From Hermodice carunculata (Eukaryota; Annelida; Polychaeta; Eunicida; Amphinomidae), in the NCBI GenBank assembly GCA_964020975.1, contig OZ026626.1:11912060-11976059 (forward strand): 64,000 nucleotides of DNA. The letters are read 5' to 3'. The number at the start of each line of letters is the position of its first letter. The first letter of the stretch is position 1. The notes beneath the pieces were generated by a model that was not told where the DNA came from, searched no databases, and worked only from the letters and a program-made list of their open reading frames with translations. The translations under genes and the position numbers were made by a program. Below, in pieces: positions 1 through 11,286 of the stretch.

Positions 1-1457
1 AACTGCATAACCAGCCAACTTAATCACTTGGTACATATAACCATAGGCAACAAATATGAATACAAACGTGAAGAAATTCAAACCGTGGAAAATAATTACA
101 GAATATTCCCAACCAGGCTTAGTTTCAATCGTAATATGCATTGATACACAAACACCTGATCGAGAATAAAACTGTCCAGAGAAATAATCTAAAGGGAGAA
201 GAGGGATTGCAGCAAGGAGGAATACGAAAGTCCATATTGCTGTCATTGTGATCCTAGCCTTTTTCATATTCAATGGGTGTCCCTTGAATGGCAGCACAAT
301 ATTTTTGAAACGATCACCTGTTATCACACAAAGGCTGAACACTGATGTCTCACTTGACACTGTGGAAATAAAACCAAGAAACTGACACCAGGCACTGTGT
401 TTCCATTTTTCTGCATTTTCTATGTAGATGCCTCTGTACGCAATGTCAACAGAACCTATAGATATCAGATATATCCCCATGAGAAAATCTGCAAGTGCCA
501 AATTAGCCACCAAGAAACCTGGGACTCTGTTCTTCTCTTTAATATACAGACGCCAGGCCAAGACAAAACCATTGCCTAGAAAAGCTAAACTTCCCAAGAT
601 CCAAAGAGCTATTCTGAGTATGTTATTCCTGAGCAGATCAGCACAAGACGAAAACTCGTCTCTTTTGGGAAGGCAGTTTTCCTCTGTCACCCATGCGGCA
701 AAGCAACAAAACTTAAAGTCATCAGATTGCAAGTAAGTCAATTCTGGGATATCTCTAAATATAAATTTAGAAAATTCCTGTAGATCATTGACAGATATAT
801 TAAGCCACTTTAACATGTGAAGACCTCCAAATGCATTTCGTGATACAAAAGCAATCCTATTACTCGATATGTCAAGAAATTCAAGAACAGACAAACCATC
901 AAAAGTACGAGAGGCTAATTTCGTAATAGACAATGCTCTCAATGAAAGATTCGAAAGTTTGTCCAAACCACAAAATACCCCAGGCTCCAGCTGTCTAAGT
1001 CTTGAATTACCTTTCAACTTTAAATCGACCAGACGTTTTAGGCCAACAAACGTGTTATTTGACAACATAATAAGCGAGTTGTAGGAGAGATCCAGGGCAT
1101 ATAAATTTGGTAGCCTTGCAAATATCTTTGGCTGGAGATAAGAAATACAATTAAAAGACAAGTCTAATTCAGCCAAAACACCAAACATTGAAAACATGTT
1201 AGTATCTGCCATAATAATATTCCTCGAAAGGTTTATTCTGCGAGCTTCTGAAGAAATCTGTGCTGGTACAGCCGTCATGTTTGCTTCAACACACTGATAC
1301 TCGTGGCCTACACATGTACAATTGGAGGGACACCTGATGTCACAGAACAGCTCGTCATCTTTAAGAGGACAATCAATCTTCCCATCACATCGCTGACCGA
1401 GTGGCACACAGTTGCTCCTTTCTCGACACTTGTACATGCCTGGGCACGTGAATGACC
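1..1457 (-). CDS. GRL101-like / LGR-type receptor: LDLa + LRR + 7TM exon (partial)
   Basis: This single long exon is open for 485 codons and is cut by the window edge. On the minus strand it follows an acceptor (ttctag) and begins in phase 1. It encodes an LDLa module (CDGKIDCPLKDDELFC), an LRRNT (CPSNCTCVG), about seven leucine-rich repeats (for example LAELDLSFNCISYLQPKIF) and a hinge with DDFKFCCFA, the Cys-Cys hinge typical of LGR receptors. Rhodopsin-class helices follow: TM1 with GNGFVLAW, TM2 with NLALADF, a TM3 end reading GDRFKN where most relatives have DRY or ERY, TM4 with AIWTF, and TM5 near base 1. The family (Lymnaea GRL101, relaxin receptors) signals through G proteins at the plasma membrane, with LDLa and LRR modules binding ligand. 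The ligand is unknown. It is the C-terminal coding part seen of the gene spread over the whole window. Confidence 0.93.
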
Positions 1458-2335
1458 CTAGAAGCATAAATTCAGCTTACTAAAATGTGTTCAATTGATT
1501 TCATTCTTTTCTTTTGGAAGGGATTTAAATAGCTAGCTATTCTTTTCAATGTCATTTTTGTAATGTACATTATGCTAGATTTTGTTGCGACTGGCATGTA
1601 ATGCATGATATAAACATTTCTATTGAGGTATACTTGTGTGTTCTATAGCCGTTGTGGGTGTGTACTTTTTGGTCTGCAAAGTATATATCACATTAATCTT
1701 TAGAAAATAACTCAATATAGTGCATACCTTTTCCATTTCCTTGACAGGTTTATGTCAAAATGCCCTATAATTTGTTTCACAATTTATATGAGAAAATAGG
1801 AGCTAAAACCTAAATGTGGATATAAACAGGTTTTCAACGCTATGTAAATTTAATAAATTACCTTTTAACATTTAAGATGATGTTAAACAATTTTAGGCTT
1901 AGCGCGAAATCTAGGGTATTATCAGTAACAGGAATGACTGTCAAAGATATCGGTAAGTTGTAATAGACATAATTTGATAATGGCCACATTTTCTCTGGCC
2001 AGTGGCACATGGTGTTGTTGACTTGTGATTCGGGGAAAATATAGCATCTTATTTATGTATAAGGCATCGTAACGGGCAGACGTTCAATTACAAAAACCCC
2101 ACACAGACTGATAATTGATAAATTCACTGCTTTTTAAAAAACATGTAGCCCAAAAGGACGACACAAGTACGTACGAAAATTGGCTTCCGCTCTCTATAGT
2201 TACTTTACCTAACCTCTTATTTCGGATATTTTTGCAGAAAAGAACAATATATTAACCAGAATGATTTGAAAAAAATAGCGTGCTTTGGCAAACTGAGAAT
2301 AACAAAGCAGGGTGCGTGCATGTACACATATTTAC
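1458..2335 (-). other. intron of the receptor gene, nothing else recognised
   Basis: This AT-rich intron separates the LRR/7TM exon from the preceding LDLa exon. The donor is gtaaat just below position 2336 and the acceptor is ttctag just above 1457 (minus strand). I see no further coding block, repeat family or RNA gene in it. Confidence 0.7.
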
Positions 2336-2452
2336 CACATTTGATTTCGTCATCTCCATATGGACAATCAGTGGACCCATCACAGATCATTCGGTCTGGT
2401 ATACAGTAGCTGTCTGGACACTTGGAGAAGAATTCGGGACAGGTTATATTTG
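2336..2452 (-). CDS. receptor gene: LDLa module exon
   Basis: The exon holds two bases, 38 codons and one base, so both junctions are phase 1. It encodes a complete LDLa repeat: six Cys with FFSKCPDSYCIPDRMICDG and the calcium-binding acidic end DCPYGDDEIKC. LDLa modules fold around calcium and in relaxin receptors are needed for signalling. The acceptor is caatacag and the donor is g/gtaaat. The last base joins gg of the LRR exon to give Gly, which confirms the frame. Confidence 0.9.
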
Positions 2453-3136
2453 CTGTATTGAAAATAATTTTAATAACAATTAATAAGAACAGTGTCAAGT
2501 AGCGTAATTTCACAATAATGACAACCACGTATCTATTTGTGGTCCAAGCCCATGAATATTTCAAACCAATCATACTGAGCATCATTAACTCAGAATTGTA
2601 AAACATGCCTTAAAGAAGACATCACCACTCTCTTAATTTAGCAATGCAAACAGCGCTGTGTTTAAATTGAACGCAGTGGGGTACCAATTTTAATTAGCGA
2701 ATATATGGCAGTTAAATGGCTGAAAATAAAATCACATTAGGAATCGGAAGCCAGATGAGCCAAATGTTTTTTCAAACTATCTAATTGTGTTTTATGTTAA
2801 TCATCGTGCGCAAGCCAAGGCAAAATTTGCAGTATCATCGAATAAACGTGGAATTAAAAAAAAATAAAGATGAAGTTGAATGATTTTAAACTTCAGTTTC
2901 TTCATCACTAAGTTAATCATTTATTCATCGATAATTTCAGCGGACACAGCTAACCACACTTTTGGAGATGTGTTGCATCGCGGCATCCCATTAAAATCCC
3001 ATATTCATCTCGCTCAAACAGACAGTGCTGTTGAGGAATATAAGACTGTCCATTCCGGCACCTTAGTTTTGCGTCCGACTTGTTGTATTCTGGAAGCATA
3101 CATAGCTCATTTTAACTGTACAGGCTTATTTAACAT

Positions 3137-3410
3137 TCTTCTTCTTCTTCTTCTTCTTCTTCTTCTTCTTCTTCTTCTTCTTCTTCTTCTTCTTCTTCTT
3201 CTTCTTCTTCTTCTTCTTCTTCTTCTTCTTCTTCTTCTTCTTCTTCTTCTTCTTCTTCTTCTTCTTCTTCTTCTTCTTCTTCTTCTTCTTCTTCTTCTTC
3301 TTCTTCTTCTTCTTCTTCTTCTTCTTCTTCTTCTTCTTCTTCTTCTTCTTCTTCTTCTTCTTCTTCTTCTTCTTCTTCTTCTTCTTCTTCTTCTTCTTCT
3401 TCTTCTTCTT

Positions 3411-3441
<31 letters not shown>

Positions 3442-3462
3442 TTATTATTATTATTATTATAA
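3137..3462 (+). repeat. (CTT)n microsatellite followed by (ATT)n
   Basis: About 101 uninterrupted CTT triplets run to 3440 and are followed by seven ATT-type triplets. The array lies in a receptor-gene intron, so the pre-mRNA carries (AAG)n here. The poly-Leu, poly-Arg and poly-Lys reading frames across it are artefacts of the repeat. Confidence 0.98.
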
Positions 3463-3699
3463 TTGTTATCATTATGCAAAGAGTCCCACCTTGGGAGAAA
3501 TGTGAAATTACCAGTGAACACTACCTGGTACAAGTACCACAGAAAACAATGTATCGTAGAAAAAGACATATTGCTATATCTGTAAATGATACAAGATTAT
3601 GTTAAACGATTATGTGACAATGTACAATAGAAAAAAAAATAACACTCCAATTCCAATACCTTGACAACTGACCAAAATACATGCAGATGAGTAGGCACG

Positions 3700-5352
3700 A
3701 TTCATTTAATCAAGAGGGCTGTGTGAACCGCCCATGCTCAGCTGACCTAGACATTTATCACACTTGCAGCTCTGTAAACTTTGGATAGGATCAAGGTCAC
3801 CCATATACCAACATCAAGGTACAAGTTCAAGTAGTTCTCAAGTTATAATGAAGCACAAAATCCATGCATGTGGCGATGGGACCCCAGAAACAAAACCAAA
3901 GTCACCCATGTACTGTCTAACCATGACCTTAATAGTAAAGCATTATCGTGAGCAATATTAAGGTCCTAACTCAAAACAGATCTCAAGTTATCAGGTGAAC
4001 AGTAAATTTTGTGTCAGTTGTCCTGTGACCTTGGGAATGACGCCAAGATCCAAAAATCACTGGGGCACGACGATTTGCACAAAATAGAAGGGCAGTCTTA
4101 AAGGTACATCCGTACCAAGCTTTTCATAAATCTGGCCAAAGTTTTTTAAGTTACAACCATTACAAGAAATTCCCATGTTAATCTTTCCTATCAAAACTTT
4201 TTTCGGGAAAAAAATCATAAAAAAATCCAAAAATCACAGGAGCTTGACCTTTTGTACAAACTTGGTTGAAACCTATGTCGGGTACATCGCCACAAAGTTT
4301 AAAGTAAATCTGACAGACAGTATCTTCAGAGAAGTCCAAAATGTGTATTACCATTAGAATGCATTAGAATGCCAATTGAATTACATTGCAAGCAAGTGGA
4401 AAGGTGAATTGACCAATAGGTTCCCAAATTGAAAAAAAAGGAACATCGTTAAAAAATCAGGAATCCACATCAGTGCTACCTTTTGAACATCTCTTTGACC
4501 CTTTTACAAGGAACATATCCAAAAAGTTTCAACTTAAACTGAGAGACGATTCTCGAGAAGAAGTGACAAGTAACAAAATCACACAAAAACAAAAAAAAAA
4601 TAACAAAAAAAAAAAAAATAAATAAAAAAATGAAGAGAAAAATTGCAGCACCACCTGGTGGACAAATTAAGAACTCAGAATCGTTATAAGTGTTCTTATG
4701 TAATGCCGAAGCAATTGGGAGAGTGGTTGTGGAGAAGAAGATTTCGAAGATGCGTCCAAGAATTTCAAAACAAAAAAAATCCAAAAAAATCACGTGAGCG
4801 TGACGATTTGAACAAATCTGTTAAAACCCACCCAAAGGCCACTGCCAACAAGTTTGAGTGCATATGAATGACTCTCTTGGAGAAGAAGTTGAAAATGTTT
4901 TAAAGCATTAGATTGCGCATTGTCTTACGTAGTAATCAAAGGAAAACTCCATTGACCAATAAGTACCCGAAATGAAAAAAAAAAATAAATAAATAAATAA
5001 AAAAAAAGAAAAAATAGAAAAAGAGGCATCCATAGCAGTGCCACCTAGTGAACACGTGCCCCTGTGTGATATCAAGGTAATACGGGGACGTTTTCGGAGA
5101 AGAATTTTAAGATTTGCCCCCTCTCCCCCAAAAATCATAAAAAAAATCCAAAAATGACAGTACCGTGACCTTTGCAGCACACTTGGTAGGGACCCCCCCC
5201 CCCCCGGCACATCCCTACCAAGCTTGAAAAGAATCTGAAGAACAGTTTTGGAGAAGAAGTTGAAAATGTAAATTGTGGACGACAGACGACGGATTGATGA
5301 CGGATGGCTAGTCATAACATAAGCTCAGTTGACGGACGAGTCAGCTGAGCTT
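3700..5352. mobile_element. non-autonomous modular repeat with inverted ends (Helentron/HINE-like?)
   Basis: The segment is built of degenerate modules rich in 'caaggtcacc', 'tgaccttg' and 'gagaagaagtt' words that recur every few hundred bases. The 11-mer gctcagctgac at 3736-3746 has its exact reverse complement at 5340-5350. The right end also forms a hairpin (arms 5321-5332 and 5341-5352, eight-base loop) after a gacgacagacgacgg run. It has no coding capacity. Repeats of this style with a terminal hairpin are common in molluscs and some belong to Helentron-associated elements; that assignment is my inference. Related modules lie at 19.2-20.7 kb and 59.1-60.7 kb. Confidence 0.5.
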
Positions 5353-5873
5353 AAACACATTATTCCCACTCGGACAAAGAATACGTACTTTTGTAGCACC
5401 TCATTGGACCAAGGACGTGATAGATATATTCATGGTCCTCCCCTGTGTCACTTAATGTAAACATCATCAGAGGCAGTTGTGTTGTGTTACGTAGAAAGCC
5501 CGAATCTAGTGAATGACCATTGTATAAGCAAAAACAGCTGTGGGATAAACGTTAGGAGTGAGGAACATACATTAACTAATTCGTTCAGATGCATTTGGTT
5601 ATAGTGTTTTGGTGCCTAATCTACGCACTGATGAAATGCATCATGTGAGAGATTTTTGAAAACAACTGAAAGTTGATACATTCAAAATCCAATCCCATAG
5701 CAAGGTTTGTGGCTTTCCATTCTGATTAACACAGTTCAATTTTGCCCTAATGCTTTTGGAAATCTATTCCAAAGAAAATGGTAATGATATTTACACACAA
5801 TTGGCCTTTCCTGCTTTCAACTATGATATGTCGCTTTGTTATAAAATGCATAAATTGCATGCTCTTGAAACTT

Positions 5874-5876
<3 letters not shown>

Positions 5877-5949
<73 letters not shown>

Positions 5950-5953
5950 TATA
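5877..5953. repeat. (TA)n microsatellite
   Basis: About 35 TA units, degenerating into TATAACATA at the right side. It is intronic. Confidence 0.95.
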
Positions 5954-6649
5954 ACATATATATAACATATATGTAACAAATTACCCCATGCTATATTTTT
6001 GAAAGAAAAACAACAGAATCAGTAATGCACTCTTCCTGGCAGATGTTCTTTCACATAACAGAATGTAGTTGCAGCAGAACCCAGTAAAAAAGAAACCTAC
6101 TTTGACTGGAAGATTGGTTTTCATATTTTACTAACAAAAATTTAAATGAAGCTAGCAGTGAATGAATGATACCTCAGAAATGAATTGGAACCCTCTTAGC
6201 TTTAAAATCCTGGTTGCTTCATTGAATTCTCTTGACGTAAATATAAATGACTTTCATTCTTTCAAGACTTGCCTCAGGTCGGCAATGAAATAGAGCTTAC
6301 TTCTTTGGAGACTTTCAAAGGGAGGAATGGGTGTTATCATGGAGTTTGTTTTACATTTCTGGTGCAGGATATCCATTGTTACATTACTTGTTCGGATATC
6401 CCTTAGTTTGTACAGGTGGTCTAGCTGCAGCTGTTTACTTACAATCACTGTGACTGATTAAAATGCCCGAGCTTATTTCACCTTCAGTTATACACTGGCA
6501 GGTGGTTTAACTAGGATAAGTTATCAAGCTAGAAAGGGTGCATACTGGTTCAAGGGTCAGTCAAATTATTCTCATCTGAACCTGTCTATACCCATTTAGT
6601 ATTTAGGTTTTGTTTGACAAGTATTCCTTTTTTCATAAAGAAACTCTTT

Positions 6650-6965
6650 ATTTATAAGCAAAACGTATTTGACTAATTCATCCTCTGACACATTTATATT
6701 TATTCATTATTATGTGGGTTGTCTTTGCTCAACATCTACCTTAGACAAGGAGCCGCTACTCAGAGAGACATGTATGGGTATAGGCTCCAAAACATGTTTT
6801 GAGTAGTTGGCCGCTGAAGACCCTTTACTTCATTTTGCCTAATACAGCCTATTATAGAGAGGAACGTGTGAAATATGACAATAGTACTTCCATATGTATA
6901 TAGGTTAGACAGTGGCAGCTTCGCTTAATCAGAGCAAAGAGTTCGGACTGCGAAACTTTGGCTAT
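6650..6965. repeat. dispersed repeat, copy 1 (partner at 25,970-26,280)
   Basis: This segment and 25,970-26,280 align along about 300 bases in the same orientation. They share gagccgctactcagagagac, the facing word tgagtagtt, and the tail ttccatatgtatata. The pair cactcagag-like / tgagtag words inside each copy face one another, as in a short foldback. There is no coding potential. The family is unknown. Confidence 0.7.
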
Positions 6966-7424
6966 TGTGATTTTTTGAACATTTCAAGCACAAAACACTG
7001 AAGTATTAGTACAAACGCCCTGTGTTTTGGTAATGACTGAGCATTGCCAACACAAAACCTAGACTGCTGCGTTCAAATTTCTGGGCTGTTATATGATTCC
7101 ATGAGTTTTTGTAATAATGTTAAGTCACTGGGTAAAACCCTGGATTTTGTACATTAAGCCCAGGGTTTCTGGAATTATTGGACAATACAAATTCTTCAAA
7201 GGTGATTTTATCCATTTATAAAGGTATAGGTTGAGGCAAAGACAGTTACTGCGTTAGTGTTTAAGTAGCATCGAGGGAAAGGATGTTTTGTTTTTGTTTT
7301 TGTTTTTTTTTTTTTTGGGGGGGGGGGGGGCTCGGAACTAGATGGAATATGCTGCATTGATTTTCCTGTTTGTGTGATAAAAATGTTTCCGATACATCCC
7401 AAACACTTGAAAATGGATACTTAC

Positions 7425-7489
7425 CTTCCGTACATGTAAAAAGGACGAAATTTTAAAAGATTCCAAACTGCATTTTACAGGAACACAGC
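7425..7489 (-). CDS. receptor gene: doubtful short exon of the Cys domain
   Basis: A candidate 65-base exon has acceptor gtggcag and donor gtaagt. Its length (1 + 63 + 1) is what is needed to link the phase-2 exon at 7574-7741 to the phase-1 LDLa exon at 2336-2452. In that frame it reads LCSCKMQFGIF, a TAA at 7453-7455, then NFVLFTCTE. The TAA sits in a TTTT/AAAA run, so it may be a sequence error, a real stop, or a sign that the exon is wrongly delimited. Another frame is open across the block (CVPVKCSLESFKISSF) but does not fit either junction. No better candidate exon was found between 2.45 and 7.57 kb. Confidence 0.35.
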
Positions 7490-7573
7490 CTGCCACATGT
7501 TTATTGACCCCAAAAAACAAATTGTTGTAACCATCAACCCCCCCCCCACAAACACACACACACTTTCACTTAC

Positions 7574-7741
7574 GTATTCGATTTTGATTTATAATATTTG
7601 CATATGTCGTCCAAGAAGCATTTACATCGATGTGGATCAGTTTGTCCATATAAGTTCTTGTTTCCATGAATATCAACCCAATATTCACCATACCCAACAG
7701 TGATAGCATCCTTGCATTCTATGCTCATGAATTGTTCGCAT
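7574..7741 (-). CDS. receptor gene: Cys-domain exon c (collagen-C/CASPR-like)
   Basis: The exon follows acceptor gtttcag, begins with one base completing Arg, and ends at donor gtaagt in phase 2. It encodes 55 residues including CEQFMSIECKDAI, GYGEYWVDIHG and HRCKCFLDDIC. This continues the domain begun at 18563-18769 and 17973-18153, in which a Cys-rich fold with a 'C-E-Q-F ... E-C' segment follows the 'ECDM' strand, as in fibrillar-collagen C-propeptide and contactin-associated-protein-like domains. The preceding exon lies 10.2 kb away, across an intron full of transposon relics. A GT run and ten G follow the donor directly on the minus strand. Confidence 0.75.
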
Positions 7742-7959
7742 CTGAAACAAATGACACAAAGTCGACTTCCTACATACCAGATTTTTTTTTCTTTTTCTTT
7801 TTTTTTTTTTTTTGCTTATAACTTCCTTTATATCTGTAAGGATTATTTCTGGTTAAACCGAAGCAAAGATGTTTCTATGGCACTTAGATTTTGTTGTTTA
7901 AACTGTTAACCCCTGAAAACTGCAGATAAAAATGTAGTTAACAACTGTAACAAAGATAA

Positions 7960-8770
7960 TTCCCAGGTCCTAAAATTACAACGTAAAGTCTGATATATCC
8001 TTGAATCCATATTAATTGTCTGCGCCTCAAAAGACGTTCAAACTAATGCTGCTCGTATCGTGACTTGAGCAATGCACGGTAGTAGTGTTGAAAAACTGTA
8101 CGATGAAGTTGGTTGGCAAACTCTGGCCAAACGTAGAGAGTTGGCTAAACTAACCTTAATGTATAAAATGGTTAAGAAGCTTCTACCAGAGTGGTTATGC
8201 TCTATAATTACCACTATTGAAACATCATCCTTTAATACTCATCGCCGTTTCAACCTTACCCACTTCCATGCTCGTACCAATTTGTTTGATAAATCCTTCT
8301 TCCCTTCAACTGTAAGAATCAATTGCCTCTTGAAACCCAAAATTCAGCCTTTCTCCAAAGTGTTAAATCCAAATTATAAAAACTGATACCTTGATCAACT
8401 AAGTCCCCCCCCCCCCAATTGTTTAATTTAGGCTGTAGATTAATAGCTATCTAGCACACCCGTCTCTACTTGGAAGCCAGATTTTTAAATTTGCATTTAC
8501 TCAAAATCGGGGTCAAAGAAATGCTTGCCTGCTCCTGTGGCTCACCTAAAGAAGATGCACTCCATTATTTTTTTTTCTTTTACCAAATATAACCAACCTC
8601 GCCTATTACTACATACTAAAGGTGCCCATCTTGCTCCCTCTACTCTCCAAACCCTGTTACATGGTTCACCAGACTGGTCCTTCCTGGTGAACAGTGACAT
8701 TTTTTCAGCTGTCTATAACTTTATGACTGCTACAAATCGCTTTAATTCTGTCTGCACTGGTTAGGTATGC
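7960..8770 (+). mobile_element. LINE 3' end (CR1/L2/jockey-like reverse transcriptase C-terminus)
   Basis: The translated plus strand shows the C-terminal part of a non-LTR reverse transcriptase. It has a 'T-N-A-A-R-I-V-T' block, VEKLYDEVGWQTLAKRREL with LTLMYKMVKKLLPEWL, a 'KSFFPSTV' block, then a 'L-L-H-T-K' tail resembling the final Cys/His region. Frame changes separate these blocks, so the copy is dead and 5'-truncated, as LINE insertions usually are. It lies antisense to the receptor gene inside its 10-kb intron. Confidence 0.7.
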
Positions 8771-10279
8771 AGGGCTCCAGACATGTATCCAACCAGGTCT
8801 ATAATAATTTTTCACTTGTTCTACACTTAAAGGAAAGAGCACCCCAAGGCTGTCAAAGACCATCACGGCATTCTGGGGTACCTACTGTACAAGGTGCTGA
8901 TTTTTTATAACTATTGACGGTCTCTGTAAATATCAACACTCGATCCGAAGCTACCCCTAGGCAACTTATGTTGCTGGTAATTAAGTCCGCCATTGATGCT
9001 AAAATTACGTAGGGGATCGCAAGATATCGGGTGAAAGTGACGTAGACTATCCACTTCATTTTTCCAGACTTGGCCGCTTATGTATTTATCATTTTATTGA
9101 CTCGGTGATTGTGGTGCGGATAATATGTTTATTAGAGACGTCAGCTGAAAACAAAGAGTTAAAGAAAAGCTAGAAACAGAAAAGATGCCTGAGGTTCAGG
9201 CATATTGCTGCACTAATAAGGCCGGTGAGGGTGATGCAAAGGGGAAGCGATTTTTTCCAGACACTAAATTTTAACAAAGATGCAAGAAAAAGACGAATGG
9301 CCACCAAATGGCTCCACAATATTGGGACTAGATATTTTGTTGATAAATTCTATTTTGATTGTAAAGTTGTATGCGAAGATCACTTCCTTAAAAAATGATT
9401 GGAGGACGACAGAAAGAACATGTCATGGGATTACCAGAACGCAAACTGCTGGAGATATTTGTATGTTTCTTTGTTTGCTTCTTTTTCAGTCAAATGCAGC
9501 TATGCTCGAACCTGACACAGCAACTAGTGCCACTGCAGGAGTACAGAGGAATGTTGGGTTCACGGAAACTCCAAGGTCAAAGGTGAGATTACAGTATGGA
9601 TTTGACACATAATACTATTCTTTAATTTCGAAATTATTAATTTTCATTAAAAAAAATAGAAAGAATAGTAATTCATGAATAAAATGCTTTTGACCAATAA
9701 TAGCCCTTGTACATGTGGTTGATACCTTTCACATGAAAGCTGATGGCAACCAAAGGAGATGTATTTTGCTATAAAATCAAAATACGGAGAGCAAAATCAA
9801 TATACGGAAGTAATAAAATAGCTGATAACTGCCGGAATAATTGACTTAGTTTTTTTTATCCCATTTCTATTTTGGCATATACGCTTTTCTCTCAATATTT
9901 CGAGTAAGCCAAATTGATTTCTTCGTTGGTATTAGCAAAGACCGTATGTTAGAGTAACAGGGACTTTATTCCTGATTTTGTTCAGTATAGAATATTTATC
10001 ATAATATATTAGTGTTTTTGGATATTTGTTTATAGGACAATGGAATCTCCACACCTAAACGGAAGAGGAGAAACCTCAGTCTGGAGTCAGACAAACAAAA
10101 GGTTAGTGCATGAGTTTGTAATCTCTGAACAAATCATAGTTTAAAAAAAAGGTAGCGACACAATTGGAAAGCTTATGTTGGAGATTTCATCCTTTAATCA
10201 ATTATGTAAATAGCATAGAATTGTGGACAAATAATAGAAAAATATCACTATTGTTTCTATTGTAGCACAATTTTGAAAG

Positions 10280-10280
<1 letters not shown>

Positions 10281-10332
<52 letters not shown>

Positions 10333-10403
10333 TTATATATATAAGTATATGTATATATGTACACATACTGAGCTAGACCTGATCCTTATACAAAAAAATT
10401 ATA

Positions 10404-10497
<94 letters not shown>
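10281..10497. repeat. (CA)n/(TA)n microsatellites inside the THAP element
   Basis: Two compound arrays lie here: CA then TA at 10,281-10,330, and CA then TA at 10,405-10,497. They fall between exon-like blocks of the decayed transposase. Confidence 0.95.
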
Positions 10498-10500
<3 letters not shown>

Positions 10501-11286
10501 ATTCAAGCACTGTGATTGATTGTGATGCACTACTATCTGGGAAACATTTGTACTTTTGTAGATGCAAAACATATTTTACAATTGAAAAACATACAGTACA
10601 CACAAAAAATAAAACTATGTAATTATTTGGAGAGACAGCCAATGCTCCAAGGCAATGGAAACCATGGGAGAGCAAATCCCAAATCAAGAACGTTTGGCAC
10701 TCAGACAAATCCTGTGATTGCATTTAGTGTGGACAGTTACAATCCAAAGGCACTGGTGCAGCGAAGAGCTGATCGTGCATACTACATAAAGCCAGAAAAG
10801 GTGGACATGACGCCACAATCATCTTCAATCCCAATCAAGAAGCCTAATGTGAAGACAATAGCCTGTACAAATCATGCAGGCCTGATCTAAGATGACTCGT
10901 GTGCACCTGACTCTTTTGACAGTGCATCAGTTTCTTTCATTGATGATTAAATAAAAGCTCTCCTATATGAACCAAATATTCAGATATTCTCGTGGGGATG
11001 TTGTCATCATCGCTTCTGAAAAAGGCCACACTTGTGACAGAAAAGAAGCACATAGTGTCAGAAAGTAGCCTGGGTGAGCTGTTGCATAAAATCACATGCA
11101 TAGAATGTATGACAAGTGTGTATATGACTTCTATCAACAAAAGACGGATTGGAGGTGGTCTTCGTGTAAGCCTCACATGTGAAAATGGCCAGAGAATCTA
11201 AAATTGGCCATCACAGGCACTGAATGGGAAAATGCCATCATGTAATAGACTTTCTGAAACAGCAACCCTGTTCTCTCTGAACACAT

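Noticed and set aside
3107-3605. Long Leu, Arg and Lys homopolymer reading frames
   Set aside because: They are translations of the CTT/AAG microsatellite, with no splice or domain support. The same holds at 37.5-37.9 kb and for Ile-Tyr, Val-Cys and Met-Tyr frames over TA, TG and TATG arrays.
6254-6448. Minus-strand frame considered as the missing linking exon of the Cys domain
   Set aside because: It lacks suitable acceptor and donor sites in the needed phases, and its residues do not fit the domain.
9461-9489. Candidate 29-base intron in the THAP relic (gtatgt ... tttttcag)
   Set aside because: Far too short for an animal intron; the block is read through or reflects decay.
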